Below are positions 34,129-43,871 of a stretch of 64,000 bases of DNA, in pieces (the first letter of the stretch is position 1; each line of letters opens with the position of its first letter). The notes under the pieces were generated by a model. That model did no database searches and was not told the DNA's origin. It saw nothing but the letters and a program-made list of their open reading frames with translations. The stretch is from the NCBI RefSeq assembly GCF_001029435.1, contig NZ_LDOV01000018.1, forward strand, positions 1 through 64,000. Reading direction: 5' to 3'. The position numbers and the translations under genes are program-made. The stretch comes from Photobacterium aphoticum (lineage in GTDB: Bacteria; Pseudomonadota; Gammaproteobacteria; Enterobacterales; Vibrionaceae).

Positions 34129-34782
34129 TTAACGCACGCCATGCAGAAATTCTGCACGGGTTGCTGGGTTACGTTTGAAGATCCCACCCAGTGCTGTGGT
34201 CGTGGTCACGCTGGTCGCATCCATCACGCCACGGGCTTTCACACAGTAATGTGTTGCGTCAATGGTGATAGCAACATCTTCGCTTTCCAGCAGCGTTTGT
34301 AGGGCGACCAAAATCTGCTGCGTCATACGCTCTTGTACCTGCGGACGCTGGGCAAAGAAGCGCACGATACGGTTAATCTTCGACAAACCAATGATCTTGC
34401 CACGTGGAATATACGCCACGGTCGCTTTACCGTCGATCGTCACCAAATGGTGCTCACACGTGCTGGTCAGGGTAATGTCTTTTACGCGTACCATTTCATC
34501 ACAGTTCATCTTGTTTTCGATAACGGTGATTTTCGGGAAATTGGCGTAATCCAAGCCAGAGAACACTTCGTCAACGTACATCTTCGCGATACGATGCGGG
34601 GTTTCCACCAGGCTATCATCCGACAGGTCCAGAGAAAGTAACTCGAGGATTTCACGCATGTGATACTCGATTTTCTCTTTTTTCTCTTCGCGGCTGACTA
34701 CCTTGTCAGTCATCGGCGTTTCAAGGCCACGATCAATCAGTGCCTGGCGCACCTTTTGTGCAGATTCGCTAAATGCAGTCAT
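34129..34782 (-). CDS. folE: GTP cyclohydrolase I
   Basis: 217 residues (E. coli 222). First step of tetrahydrofolate synthesis, GTP to dihydroneopterin triphosphate. Seen: [27 protein letters not shown] (cited in part), [21 protein letters not shown] with the zinc cysteine (~109) and histidine (~112), [21 protein letters not shown], and [11 protein letters not shown] with the second zinc cysteine. Divergent from moeA, another pterin-related pathway. Confidence 0.97.
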   Translation of the reverse strand: MTAFSESAQKVRQALIDRGLETPMTDKVVSREEKKEKIEYHMREILELLSLDLSDDSLVETPHRIAKMYVDEVFSGLDYANFPKITVIENKMNCDEMVRVKDITLTSTCEHHLVTIDGKATVAYIPRGKIIGLSKINRIVRFFAQRPQVQERMTQQILVALQTLLESEDVAITIDATHYCVKARGVMDATSVTTTTALGGIFKRNPATRAEFLHGVR

Positions 34783-34997
34783 TCTTTTCCTCCAACTCGC
34801 CGACTAAAACGGATAAAAAATAAGCACCGTTAGGTACTTAGACACTTTCATCAACTAGCCAGCCATATTTCAACCCGCAGGATACCTGTAATTCAACAGA
34901 ATTACACCACGAATTTACTCAGGTATTAGTGCTCCCCCCCTTTTTTTGTCATAATAATGTCTATTAGATTATAAGAACATGATTGACGGATACCATT

Positions 34998-36230
34998 ATG
35001 GGATGTTGTGATGCGCCAGGTTTGATGCCTGTTGAAACGGCTTTGAATAAAATTCTGGACCAAGTAAAACCACTGGATACCGTAACAACGGTTGCCCTTG
35101 CCGATACGATGGGCAAAGTGCTTGCGGAAGATATTCTTTCCCCTATTAATGTGCCGCCTTTTGCGAACTCAGCAATGGACGGTTACGCGCTACGCAGCGC
35201 TGATCTTGAACAAACTGACACCCTTGAAATGGTCGGTAAATCCTTTGCCGGTATTCCTTTTGACGGTATCTGCCAGTCAGGCCAATGTATTCGCATTATG
35301 ACCGGTGCAGAGCTACCCGCTGGCACTGACACGGTGATCATGCAGGAAGAAACAGAAGTGGATGGCAACAGCATTCGCTTTACGGTAAAAGCCCCTTGTG
35401 GTGATAACGTGCGCCCGGTTGGTGACGACGTTGCCCAAGGTGATGTGGTGGTCGCCAAAGGCAACCGCATTACGGCACGCGAAATGCCACTGCTGGCTTC
35501 ACTGGGCATTGCGACACTGCCTGTTTTCGTTCGCCCAATGGTGGCGTTTTTCTCTACCGGTGATGAACTGCGTTCAGTGGGTGAGCCACTAGAAGCCGGT
35601 CAGATCTACGACAGCAACCGTTATGGTATTCGTGCCCTGCTAGAAAAATTTGGCTGTGATGTGATGGATCTGGGTGTGATCCCTGATTGCCCGGACAAAC
35701 TGCGTGAAGCCTTCCAAACTGCCACACAAGCCGATGTGCTGATCACCTCTGGGGGTGTGAGCGTGGGTGAAGCAGACTACACCAAAGACATTCTGGACGA
35801 ACAAGGCCAAATCGGTTTCTGGAAAATCGCCATGAAGCCAGGTAAACCTTTTGCGTTTGGTACCATCAACAATACATGGTTCTGCGGCCTGCCGGGTAAC
35901 CCCGTCTCTGCCATGGTCACTCTGTACCAACTTGTTCAGCCAATGCTGGCAAAACTGTCTGGTCACAGCCATTATCAGCCACCAAAACGCCTGAAAGCCA
36001 AAGCCACCAGCGTCTTCAAAAAACGCCCTGGCCGTGCGGATTACCAGCGCGGTATTTACCAGATCAATGAAGACGGTCAATTGGAAGTGGCGACAACCGG
36101 TAACCAAGGCTCTGGCGCATTCAGTTCTATGCATCATGCCAACTGTTTTGTGGTGCTAGAACAAGAACGCGGCCGTGTGATGCCGGGTGAAGACGTCACT
36201 ATCGAGTTGTTCAACCACACCATGTACTGA
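34998..36230 (+). CDS. moeA: Molybdopterin molybdenumtransferase MoeA
   Basis: 410 residues. Inserts molybdate into adenylated molybdopterin. Seen: NSAMDGYALR, KSFAGIPFDG, CIRIMTGAELPAGTDTVIMQEE, FSTGDEL, TSGGVSVGEADYTKDIL (the cofactor-binding region), MKPGKPFAFG and GLPGNPVSAMVTLYQLVQP. The ATG at 34998 (MGCCDAPGLMPVE) is taken as start because it is the Vibrionaceae family N-terminus; a TTG at 34983 is in frame. Upstream of moeB, probably in one operon. Relevant to napA, which needs Mo-bisMGD. Confidence 0.96.
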   Translation: MGCCDAPGLMPVETALNKILDQVKPLDTVTTVALADTMGKVLAEDILSPINVPPFANSAMDGYALRSADLEQTDTLEMVGKSFAGIPFDGICQSGQCIRIMTGAELPAGTDTVIMQEETEVDGNSIRFTVKAPCGDNVRPVGDDVAQGDVVVAKGNRITAREMPLLASLGIATLPVFVRPMVAFFSTGDELRSVGEPLEAGQIYDSNRYGIRALLEKFGCDVMDLGVIPDCPDKLREAFQTATQADVLITSGGVSVGEADYTKDILDEQGQIGFWKIAMKPGKPFAFGTINNTWFCGLPGNPVSAMVTLYQLVQPMLAKLSGHSHYQPPKRLKAKATSVFKKRPGRADYQRGIYQINEDGQLEVATTGNQGSGAFSSMHHANCFVVLEQERGRVMPGEDVTIELFNHTMY

Positions 36231-36371
36231 TTAGCACTGAGTCCGTGTGGACTTAGTCTGTCCATTTAGTCCCGTTAATAATGAAGGGGAGCATCCCCTT
36301 CCCCACAACGTGATACGCCGGGCAACCGCGTGTCACGTTGTCGTCAAAGACAACCCAACAGGAAGACGCCC

Positions 36372-37124
36372 GTGGTAGAACTTACCGATGCGGAAATGCT
36401 GCGTTATAACCGCCAAATCATTCTGAAACAATTTGACTTTGAAGGGCAAGAAGCTCTTAAAGCGTGCTCCATGTTGATCTTGGGTGCAGGCGGTCTGGGC
36501 TGTGCCTCAAGCCAATATTTGGCGGCTGCCGGTGTAGGCAAACTGACCCTGATTGATGACGACAAGGTGGAAGTGTCTAACCTGCAACGTCAGGTTCTGC
36601 ACAACGACAACACCGTCGGCATGCTGAAAGTGGAATCAGCCAAACAAGCCCTGCAAACCATCAATCCATACGTACAGATTGAGACCCATGCTCGCCGTTT
36701 AAATGACGATGAGCTGCTGGCGCTGATCGACGCGCACGACATCGTACTGGACTGCTGTGACAATGTAGATACCCGCAACCAGTTAAACCGTTTGTGCTAC
36801 CAAACGAAAACACCGTTAATTTCCGGTGCCGCTATTCGTATGGAAGGCCAAATCAGTGTTTACACCTATGAAGACGATGCACCTTGCTATCAGTGCTTGA
36901 GTGCCCTTTTTGGCCAACAAGCGCTCACCTGTGTGGAAGCCGGTATCATGTCGCCAGTCGTTGGCATTGTCGGTGCAGTACAAGCAATGGAAGCCATTAA
37001 GGTTGCCAGCCAACTGGGTCAACCGCTGGTAGGTAAAATCCTGATGCTGGATGCCATGAACATGGCGTGGCGAGAAATGAAACTGAGCAAGCAAGCCAGT
37101 TGTTCCGTCTGTGGTTCGCATTAA
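36372..37124 (+). CDS. moeB: Molybdopterin-synthase adenylyltransferase MoeB
   Basis: 250 residues. Adenylates the C-terminus of MoaD so that it can be sulfurated. Seen: LTDAEMLRYNRQIIL, GAGGLGCASSQYLAAAGVG (nucleotide loop), DCCDNVDTRNQLN, SGAAIRMEGQ, the cysteine in ALTCVEAGIM, and zinc cysteines CYQC and CSVC. The start is GTG at 36372, seven bases after AGGAAG; the open frame begins earlier (36330), but those residues are not MoeB-like. 141 bases after moeA. Confidence 0.94.
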   Translation: MVELTDAEMLRYNRQIILKQFDFEGQEALKACSMLILGAGGLGCASSQYLAAAGVGKLTLIDDDKVEVSNLQRQVLHNDNTVGMLKVESAKQALQTINPYVQIETHARRLNDDELLALIDAHDIVLDCCDNVDTRNQLNRLCYQTKTPLISGAAIRMEGQISVYTYEDDAPCYQCLSALFGQQALTCVEAGIMSPVVGIVGAVQAMEAIKVASQLGQPLVGKILMLDAMNMAWREMKLSKQASCSVCGSH

Positions 37125-37172
37125 GCTTTAAGATGTCGACTCATATCGCCGACATTGACTCTGCAGCAAAAG

Positions 37173-37201
37173 AAAAAGGAAGCCGAAGCTTCCTTTTTTA
37201 T
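37173..37201 (+). terminator. Terminator after moeAB
   Basis: GGAAGC-CGAA-GCTTCC followed by T7. Confidence 0.92.
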
Positions 37202-37274
37202 TACGCTTTTGATTTTGATGCTTTACAACGTTTACTGCTTTTACCTTGCAGTGAAGGGCGAGTAACGAGGAGGC

Positions 37275-37826
37275 TTACTCTAGGAAATTATCGAAAATTG
37301 GCGTCAAGCGGATTTCAATGCGACGGTTGTCCTGACGACCTGCTGCTTTCTTGTTATCCGCAATCGGGGCACTTTCACCGAAACCAAACACACCCACACG
37401 CTTGCTATCCACACCGTAAGTCGTCATCAGGTCAGATACAGAAGTTGCACGCTTAGTAGAAAGTGCACGGTTATATTCCTCAGAACCTACGCTGTCAGTG
37501 TGGCCGCCGATGAAAATACGAGAATCCGGCGCTTCGGCAAGAATACCTGCTAGCTGCTTAAGCACCATTTCACCTTCAGCACGTACGATAGCGCTGTCAT
37601 GATTGAAGCTCTGATCACCCTTCAATGTAATCAGTACCTGATCGCCTTTGCGCATCACGGTACCCACATCGCTACCGATAACCGCTTGTACATCGTGAAC
37701 ACTCTGGTCCAAAAAGGCACTGACCTTCTCTTTCGAGACCGTCTTGGCCTTTGTGACCACTTCTTCACTTGTTGACGCACACCCTACTACGAACAGGGAG
37801 AATAGAAAAACCAATAGAACTTTCAT
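37275..37826 (-). CDS. OmpA-family lipoprotein
   Basis: 183 residues. Seen: lipobox VVGC (Cys ~16); a short alpha/beta region; then an OmpA-C peptidoglycan-binding domain (~75-178) with SRIFIGGHTDSVGSEEYNRALSTKRA (cited in part), GFGESAPIADN and QDNRRIEIRL, the arginine and aspartate that bind diaminopimelate being present. Inference: an outer-membrane lipoprotein that anchors to the cell wall, as Pal or YiaD. Convergent with moeB. Confidence 0.9.
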   Translation of the reverse strand: MKVLLVFLFSLFVVGCASTSEEVVTKAKTVSKEKVSAFLDQSVHDVQAVIGSDVGTVMRKGDQVLITLKGDQSFNHDSAIVRAEGEMVLKQLAGILAEAPDSRIFIGGHTDSVGSEEYNRALSTKRATSVSDLMTTYGVDSKRVGVFGFGESAPIADNKKAAGRQDNRRIEIRLTPIFDNFLE

Positions 37827-38096
37827 TTAAACACCACGCTAAGAAAAAGCAAAACCCTATGAATAATGGACTTTATCAAAAGCCGCTTTTCACATCTGAG
37901 GGAAAAAGAAGAGTATGGAGATACTTCACAATCAAATTTGCAAGTGAATGAAGGATTCTTTCAAATTGTGCCGAATTACAACATCTGCTTCACATGGCGT
38001 GAAATGGTAAAAGCGTTCACCTCAAAACAGATACAGTCAAAAATATCAATACAGCATATCTCGATACCCAATTTGCTTACGTTTTGAGGACTTACC

Positions 38097-39362
38097 ATGC
38101 TACTTATCAAAAATGCCAACGTCTTTAACGGTCATGACAACACCCTGCTAGAGGCGGTGGATATCGTCATCAACCAAAACCACATTCAAACGATTAGCCA
38201 ACAACCGATTAACGATGCCGGCTTTGAACAGGTCATTGACGCGCGTGGCCATACCGTCATGCCAGGCCTGATTGATGCGCATGTCCATATCACGTTGTCT
38301 GCTGCCCCGCATGTCCTCGACACCATGACCCGTGAAGAAATCGCCATTCGTTCGGCAAAAATCGCCGAAGGCATGCTGATGCGTGGCTTTACGACAGTAC
38401 GTGATGTCGCTGGTAACACCATTGGCCTTAAAACGGCCATCGATAGCGGCTATGCCACGGGTCCGCGTATTTTCCCGTCTCAAGCGGCGATCTCACAAAC
38501 CTCTGGCCATTCTGACTATCGCCAAAACCGAGGCCAACAACGCCGAAACGGTCATGAAGATTCACCGTTAATGAAAACCGGTGCATTCGCCATTGCCGAT
38601 GGCCGCTCCGAAGTGCTTAAAGCCGTACGTGAACAGCTCTTTATGGGCGCGTCACAAATCAAAATCATGGCCGGCGGTGGCGCATCCTCCACCTTTGATC
38701 CACTGGATACCCTGCAATACACATTGGATGAACTGAAAGCGGCCGTCGAAGCCGCATCCGATTACGGTACCTATGTGGCTGCGCACATTCACACCACGCC
38801 CGCGATGAAGCGAGCCGCCGAGGCGGGCATCATGTCGTTTGAGCACGCTACTATCATGGACGATGACATTGCACAAATCATCAAGGAGAAAGGCATATTT
38901 GTGATTCCGTCCTACTTTACGTCGTCGCTGATTGCGGAACGTAAAATTCCATTGGGATCAGAGTCGCTATATCAGAAGACCGAGCGTGTCGGCAAAGCCA
39001 TGCTGAAATCCGCAGAACTGATCAAAAAGTATGAGATTGAAAACCTCTGCTTCGGCACGGACTGTGTCGGTGACTTAGGTGTGCATGCAACCCAGTCTCA
39101 TGAACTGGAAGCCATCGAAAAGGTGTTTGATACGATTACTGCCCTGCGCATGGCTACCTCTAACTGCGCCAAGCTGTTTAACTTGTCGACCTATCAGCAC
39201 CCTTATCAGGAAGGTAAGCTGGGTGAAATTTCTGAAGGGGCTTATGCCGATCTGTTGATCATTGAAGGGAACCCGCTGGAAGGTGTCGCGTGTGTTACAC
39301 AAGCAGACAAACAGAAAGTGATCATGAAAGACGGCGTGATCTACAAGAATACGCTTTGCTAA
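38097..39362 (+). CDS. Metal-dependent amidohydrolase (M38/imidazolonepropionase-like)
   Basis: 421 residues. Seen: MPGLIDAHVHITLSAAP with metal HxH, QIKIMAGGGASS with the possible carbamylated lysine, AAHIHTTPAM, SFEHATIMDD and FGTDCVGDLG with the catalytic aspartate, then EGKLGEISEGAYADLLIIEGNPL. This set is typical of the prolidase-like or aryldialkylphosphatase-like amidohydrolases that cut Xaa-Pro dipeptides or related amides. Substrate unknown. An orphan OppA gene is convergent, but a link is only possible, not shown. Confidence 0.87.
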   Translation: MLLIKNANVFNGHDNTLLEAVDIVINQNHIQTISQQPINDAGFEQVIDARGHTVMPGLIDAHVHITLSAAPHVLDTMTREEIAIRSAKIAEGMLMRGFTTVRDVAGNTIGLKTAIDSGYATGPRIFPSQAAISQTSGHSDYRQNRGQQRRNGHEDSPLMKTGAFAIADGRSEVLKAVREQLFMGASQIKIMAGGGASSTFDPLDTLQYTLDELKAAVEAASDYGTYVAAHIHTTPAMKRAAEAGIMSFEHATIMDDDIAQIIKEKGIFVIPSYFTSSLIAERKIPLGSESLYQKTERVGKAMLKSAELIKKYEIENLCFGTDCVGDLGVHATQSHELEAIEKVFDTITALRMATSNCAKLFNLSTYQHPYQEGKLGEISEGAYADLLIIEGNPLEGVACVTQADKQKVIMKDGVIYKNTLC

Positions 39363-39380
39363 GTACCAAGTACTAGCATC

Positions 39381-39412
39381 ATAAAAAGCCGGCCTTTCAT
39401 TCAGGCCGACTT
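39381..39412 (-). terminator. Terminator of the oppA-like gene
   Basis: CGGCCT / AGGCCG core stem with TTTTTAT on the minus strand. Confidence 0.7.
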
Positions 39413-39456
39413 GCTGTTATTGAACCGCTATCATGGCAAGCGAACGACATGCGTAC

Positions 39457-41073
39457 TTACTTCATCATATACAGATCACGGGTGTAACGAGGCTCGGAGG
39501 CATTCACTGTGGAATACCCGCCGACCTTGGTGTTTTTCAATACCGAACGGGTGTAGTGATACAAAGGAATGGCCGGCATCGCATCAGCAAAAATGGTTTC
39601 AGCTTGCTGATAATAGCGATTGCGCGCCTCATCCGTCGGGGCCTGAATCGCCTGTTTCATCGCTTCATCATATTTGGCATTCGACCAACGGGCATAGTTC
39701 ATCCCTGCTGACTCAAAATACGCTAAGAACGTCGAAGCTTCGTTGTAATCCCCCATCCAGGCATAACGCGCGACCGTGAAATCTTGCTGCCCCAGTTTTT
39801 GCAGGAAGGTTTTCCATTCCTGATTAGCCAAATCCACCTTTGCCCCCAGCGTTTTATTCCACATGGAAGACATCACAATCGCCAGTTTTTTATGGGACTC
39901 TGACGTGTTGTACACCAGCTCAAAGGACAAGGGATTCGATGGCCCGTACCCAGCTTCAGCCAATAATGCTTTCGCGGCCTTATTACGTTCTTTCTGGCTC
40001 AATTTACCCCAGGCCAGCTTTGGTGGATCAAACCCTTCTACCGATGGCGGCGTTACCCCGTACGCGGGCACCTGCCCCTGCCCTAAAATGGCGGTTGTGA
40101 CAATGTCTCGATCAATAGCATAAGCCAGTGCTTTGCGCACACGGGGATCATCAAACGGTTTCCTGTGCACATTAAACAAATAGTAATAGGTGCCTAAAGA
40201 TGGCATGGTCAGCAACTCATCCGGGCGTTGCTTTTTAATCGCGTTGTATTGTTCAAGCGGAAACGAAGAGGTGATATCAATTTCACCGGTACGGAAGCGG
40301 TTATATTCGGCAGTAAGATCGGCAATCGGCAGATACGTCACCTGCTCAATCACCGTTTTTTCGTTGTTCCAATATTTGGGATTTCTCTCCAGCACAATGC
40401 GCTCATTCAGCGTCCAATGCGTTAGCTTGTAGGCACTGCTGGTCACGATATTTTCAGGTTTAGTCCATGCATCCCCGTACTTTTCAATCGCCTGACGATA
40501 CACCGGAAACGTTGATTCATGCGTCAGCATCTTCACCAGATACGGAACGGGGCGATCGAGGGTGATTTGCAGGGTTTTCGCATCCAGCGCTTTGACGCCT
40601 AATTTATCTGGCGCCATTTTTCCCTGCGTGATTTTATCGGCGTTAAGAATGTGTGCGGTGGTGTAGTACCACGAATACGGAGCGGCCTTGTGTGGGTCAA
40701 TCACACGTTTAAAGCTGTATTCAAAATCCAGAGCGGTAATCGGATCACCATTAGACCACTGGATATTATCCCGTAAATGGAAGGTATAGGTTTTGCCATC
40801 GGCCGAGGTGTCCCAATGCGTGGCTAACGCAGGAATAATATCGCCGTCAGGACTTTGAGTCACCAAACCCTCGAACATGTCAGAAATCACGCGCGAGCTG
40901 GCGGTATCAGAAGAATAGGAGGGATCTAACGTGGGGACTTCATCGCCGTTACCGCGCACCAATTCCTGAACATCGGCGAGCGCCACATTGGCCGGAACAT
41001 CCGCAGCCAACGCTGAGGCATGTGCAAACAAAGCAACAGCAGCGGCAATCACAGTGAGCTTACTTCCTTGCAT
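39457..41073 (-). CDS. oppA: Oligopeptide-binding protein, OppA type
   Basis: 538 residues, SBP_bac_5 family. Seen: signal peptide ending ALA (~24); VRGNGDEVPTLDPSYSSDTASSRVISDMFEGL (cited in part); FEYSFKRVIDPHKAAPYSWY; SSFPLEQYNAIKKQRPDELL; RKALAYAIDRDIV; YAWMGDYNEASTFL. Binds peptides in the periplasm for an Opp-like ABC importer. No oppBCDF genes adjoin it, so it is an orphan component or a paralogue. The cvfB gene upstream has its own terminator. Confidence 0.9.
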   Translation of the reverse strand: MQGSKLTVIAAAVALFAHASALAADVPANVALADVQELVRGNGDEVPTLDPSYSSDTASSRVISDMFEGLVTQSPDGDIIPALATHWDTSADGKTYTFHLRDNIQWSNGDPITALDFEYSFKRVIDPHKAAPYSWYYTTAHILNADKITQGKMAPDKLGVKALDAKTLQITLDRPVPYLVKMLTHESTFPVYRQAIEKYGDAWTKPENIVTSSAYKLTHWTLNERIVLERNPKYWNNEKTVIEQVTYLPIADLTAEYNRFRTGEIDITSSFPLEQYNAIKKQRPDELLTMPSLGTYYYLFNVHRKPFDDPRVRKALAYAIDRDIVTTAILGQGQVPAYGVTPPSVEGFDPPKLAWGKLSQKERNKAAKALLAEAGYGPSNPLSFELVYNTSESHKKLAIVMSSMWNKTLGAKVDLANQEWKTFLQKLGQQDFTVARYAWMGDYNEASTFLAYFESAGMNYARWSNAKYDEAMKQAIQAPTDEARNRYYQQAETIFADAMPAIPLYHYTRSVLKNTKVGGYSTVNASEPRYTRDLYMMK

Positions 41074-41144
41074 AATTTATCCTTTGTGTACTTATTGAAC
41101 AAATAAGATACAGGGATATAACACAAGACGAAATATTACCGCGC

Positions 41145-41175
41145 ACAAAAAAGCCGGTGATTCACACCGGCTTAA
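41145..41175 (-). terminator. Terminator of cvfB
   Basis: AAGCCGGTG / CACCGGCTT with TTTTTT on the minus strand. Confidence 0.9.
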
Positions 41176-41226
41176 TGATTTGAGATCTGACACGACGATT
41201 CACTTCAACCGCCCTGTCATGGCGGA

Positions 41227-42066
41227 TCAGTTATCGTTCAAACGGATACCGTCACGCTCAATCACGATCATGCCCTGCTTGTACAGGCCACCGATGGTTT
41301 TCTTGAACGTTGCTTTACTGGTACGGAATTCTTTGAAAATCTCTTCCGGTGACGATTTATCGCTCAGTGGCAGGAAGCCGCCTTTACGCGCCAGTGTGGT
41401 CAGCACTTTATCGGCCAAATCGTCAACTTTCGCACGACCGGCTTTCTGTAGTGACAGGTTGATCTTACCGTCTGGACGAATCTCTTTGATGTAGGCTTTC
41501 AGCTTCTTACCCGGGAACAACTTACCGAATGATTCAGTACGGAACAACAGACCCCAGTGCTGCTCTTCAATGATAGCTTTAAAGCCCAAATCAGACGATT
41601 CAGCAATCATTACCTGTACTTCCTGACCCACTTTGTAGTTCGCAGGCGTTTTGTCAAGGAAACGGTTGAACTTGGTTGAACCCACGATACGACCCGACGC
41701 TTTGTCGGTGTATACGCGCACCATGATGTCCTGACCCACTTCCAAGCGACGACGCTGCTCACTGAATGGTACCAACAGATCTTTTTCCAGACCCCAGTCC
41801 ACAAACGCACCGATGCCACAAATGCCGACAACGCGCAGCAGCGCAAAGTCACCGACCACCGCCAATGGCTGCTTGGTGGTCGCAATGATTTCATCGTTGG
41901 AATCGAAGTAGATAAACGCTTCAATCTTGTCACCCAGCTCAGTGCCAGAAGGAACACAAGCTTTCGGCAGCAAAATATTACCGAAGTCCTCACCACCATC
42001 AAGGAATACGCCAAACTCAACCGTCTTGACTACCTCTAATGTGTTGTATTGTCCAATTCTAATCAT
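41227..42066 (-). CDS. CvfB/YitL family S1-domain RNA-binding protein
   Basis: 279 residues. Seen: N-terminal S1-like domains (RIGQYNTLEVVKTVEFGVFLDGG and AVVGDFALLRVVGICGIGAFVDWGLEKDLLVPFSEQ, each cited in part), a third near EIRPDGKINLSLQ, and a C-terminal winged helix (KGGFLPLSDKSSPEEIFKEF, KATFKKTIGGLYKQGMI). The ATG at 42066 is chosen; the frame reaches 42165, but those residues are hydrophobic and not CvfB-like. Role: RNA binding, with virulence-gene control reported for the Gram-positive member. Confidence 0.9.
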   Translation of the reverse strand: MIRIGQYNTLEVVKTVEFGVFLDGGEDFGNILLPKACVPSGTELGDKIEAFIYFDSNDEIIATTKQPLAVVGDFALLRVVGICGIGAFVDWGLEKDLLVPFSEQRRRLEVGQDIMVRVYTDKASGRIVGSTKFNRFLDKTPANYKVGQEVQVMIAESSDLGFKAIIEEQHWGLLFRTESFGKLFPGKKLKAYIKEIRPDGKINLSLQKAGRAKVDDLADKVLTTLARKGGFLPLSDKSSPEEIFKEFRTSKATFKKTIGGLYKQGMIVIERDGIRLNDN

Positions 42067-42364
42067 TCTCTTGACACTCTCTGGGTAACGTAAACAGTAA
42101 GATGCGCTATGCACCCCACAGTAAAAAATTGCGATCACGATCAACGTTATCGTTAGGTCGCGCATTATACGTGATGTTCTTTCAACGTGCCTGACCTATC
42201 TTCAATTATTTGCCTGTTTTTTACGCTAATAAAGTGGCGAGGGAAAAATACCGCTGCTATTAACCGGTTAATTCATCTAAAATTAGCCCACTTCTACTGA
42301 GAAGCACGCACGCCCTATTCGGTAACGTTGCGTTGTTTGTCCTATCAGTCGTTTATCGAGGCTA

Positions 42365-43750
42365 TTGAGTACAGTGATCACTGTTGAAAAGAAAGACGGC
42401 CACAAGCTGAAAATCTCCCACGTCATTCAAGAAACCACCAACAGGCAGCTCGATCTCTATATTTTTGTGCCCGGCGAGTTGGGGCTGAATCGTCACATCA
42501 TCACTGAAGAAGAATTCTTCCATAATGCCATTGTCGGCAAACGTACTTATTACAGTGACATCAACCATTTGCCGCTGGTACACAGCCGCCTTGCCAGCCG
42601 GGGCAAGCTTTCTACGGAACAGTACCGCTTAAGTTTGAGCTTGTACGCCTACCAGTATGCTTTGGCGCTGGAAAAAACCACTCAGATGCTGCTCGACGCC
42701 AACGAAGAGCGCTCACTGGAAGAAGTCGAAGAAGTCGCGCAACTGACCATTCGCATTCTGAAGCGTTTGCGTCGTAATGTGCCGAGCGATCAAAAGCTGC
42801 ACAAATACTACGAAAACGTCGATAACTACCTGTCTTGGTTTACCGAGCAAAAACTGCTGGAGCTGGTTGCTCACCTGCCCCGCAGCAGCGATTACAGTGA
42901 CATCAAAAATTTGCTGCTGGATATTTGCCAGTCTGAATCCGATCACCGCATTGAACTGAAATACAACTCCAGTAAGGCAATGGAAGATCCGACCCGGATG
43001 TCCAACAAAATGCGCCTGTTGCGCCGCTTGATTGAATTTCCGGTCACGATGAAAGAGAAAACCACTGAGTTAGGTCAGAACACCCGTAAAGTGGTCACGG
43101 GCTTTGCGGCCGGTTTTGTGATGATTTTCGTGACGTTAATGCTGATGAAAGCCCGTGGTGTATTGGGTGACATTACCGCCTCCTTCATTTTGGTGCTGTC
43201 TTTTATTTACGCTGCCCGTGAAGTGTTTAAAGACGACTTAAAAGTCATGCTGTGGCGCTGGGTGCGTAAAGGCAAACCAAAGTGGCGTAAGCAGTTCTTT
43301 GATGCCAACTCAAACCAGTTGATTGGCCGTCAGTTAGAATGGATGGAATACCAATCTTATAAGAATTTGGACAAAGCGATCCGCCGTGTACGTAAACACA
43401 AAGTCTCCCAGCACGAAGAAACGATTTTGCATTACAAGAGCACCACGCGTATGTCGCCGACCAAGTTCCTGACCGGTTATGAACAAACCCGTGAATCCAT
43501 CATGTTGGATCTGCGCAGCATCACCAAGCTGATGGAAAAAGGCTCACAAAAAATCTACCAGCTTCGCGATGGTCAGGTGTCGAAAGAGTCGGTGGAAAAA
43601 CGCCACCTGATCAACCTGATCACCCGTGAAACGGATGAAGACAACACCGTGCGTATTCAGCGTTGGAAGATCATCATGAACCGTTCCAAGATTGTCGATG
43701 TAGAACCGATCGAAGTCGAAACGTCCACGACACAAACGCAGAATCAATAA
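42365..43750 (+). CDS. Hypothetical protein with two central membrane segments
   Basis: 461 residues, function not recognised. Seen: a soluble N-terminal half (~1-235) rich in charged helices, two hydrophobic segments around 243-262 and 270-287, and a basic C-terminal half (WVRKGKPKWRKQFF, AIRRVRKHKVSQHEETILHYKS) ending in a TTQTQNQ tail. The start is uncertain: TTG at 42365 has GAGG only three bases away, and GTG at 42374 is also possible. It lies between cvfB (divergent) and selO. Confidence 0.72.
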   Translation: MSTVITVEKKDGHKLKISHVIQETTNRQLDLYIFVPGELGLNRHIITEEEFFHNAIVGKRTYYSDINHLPLVHSRLASRGKLSTEQYRLSLSLYAYQYALALEKTTQMLLDANEERSLEEVEEVAQLTIRILKRLRRNVPSDQKLHKYYENVDNYLSWFTEQKLLELVAHLPRSSDYSDIKNLLLDICQSESDHRIELKYNSSKAMEDPTRMSNKMRLLRRLIEFPVTMKEKTTELGQNTRKVVTGFAAGFVMIFVTLMLMKARGVLGDITASFILVLSFIYAAREVFKDDLKVMLWRWVRKGKPKWRKQFFDANSNQLIGRQLEWMEYQSYKNLDKAIRRVRKHKVSQHEETILHYKSTTRMSPTKFLTGYEQTRESIMLDLRSITKLMEKGSQKIYQLRDGQVSKESVEKRHLINLITRETDEDNTVRIQRWKIIMNRSKIVDVEPIEVETSTTQTQNQ

Positions 43751-43781
43751 CACACCAACCATACGTCATTTTTGTTATGAA

Positions 43782-43812
43782 TAGGGCTAGCAATAGCCCT
43801 ACTTTCTCTCCG
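43782..43812 (+). terminator. Weak terminator
   Basis: TAGGGCTA / TAGCCCTA closing a GCAA tetraloop, with the pyrimidine tail CTTTCTCTC rather than a T run. Confidence 0.55.
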
Positions 43813-43871
43813 TTGTTAGCCGCGCGTAACTTGTTATGCTTAAAGGGATCACCACTGTTGTTGAGCCTTTT

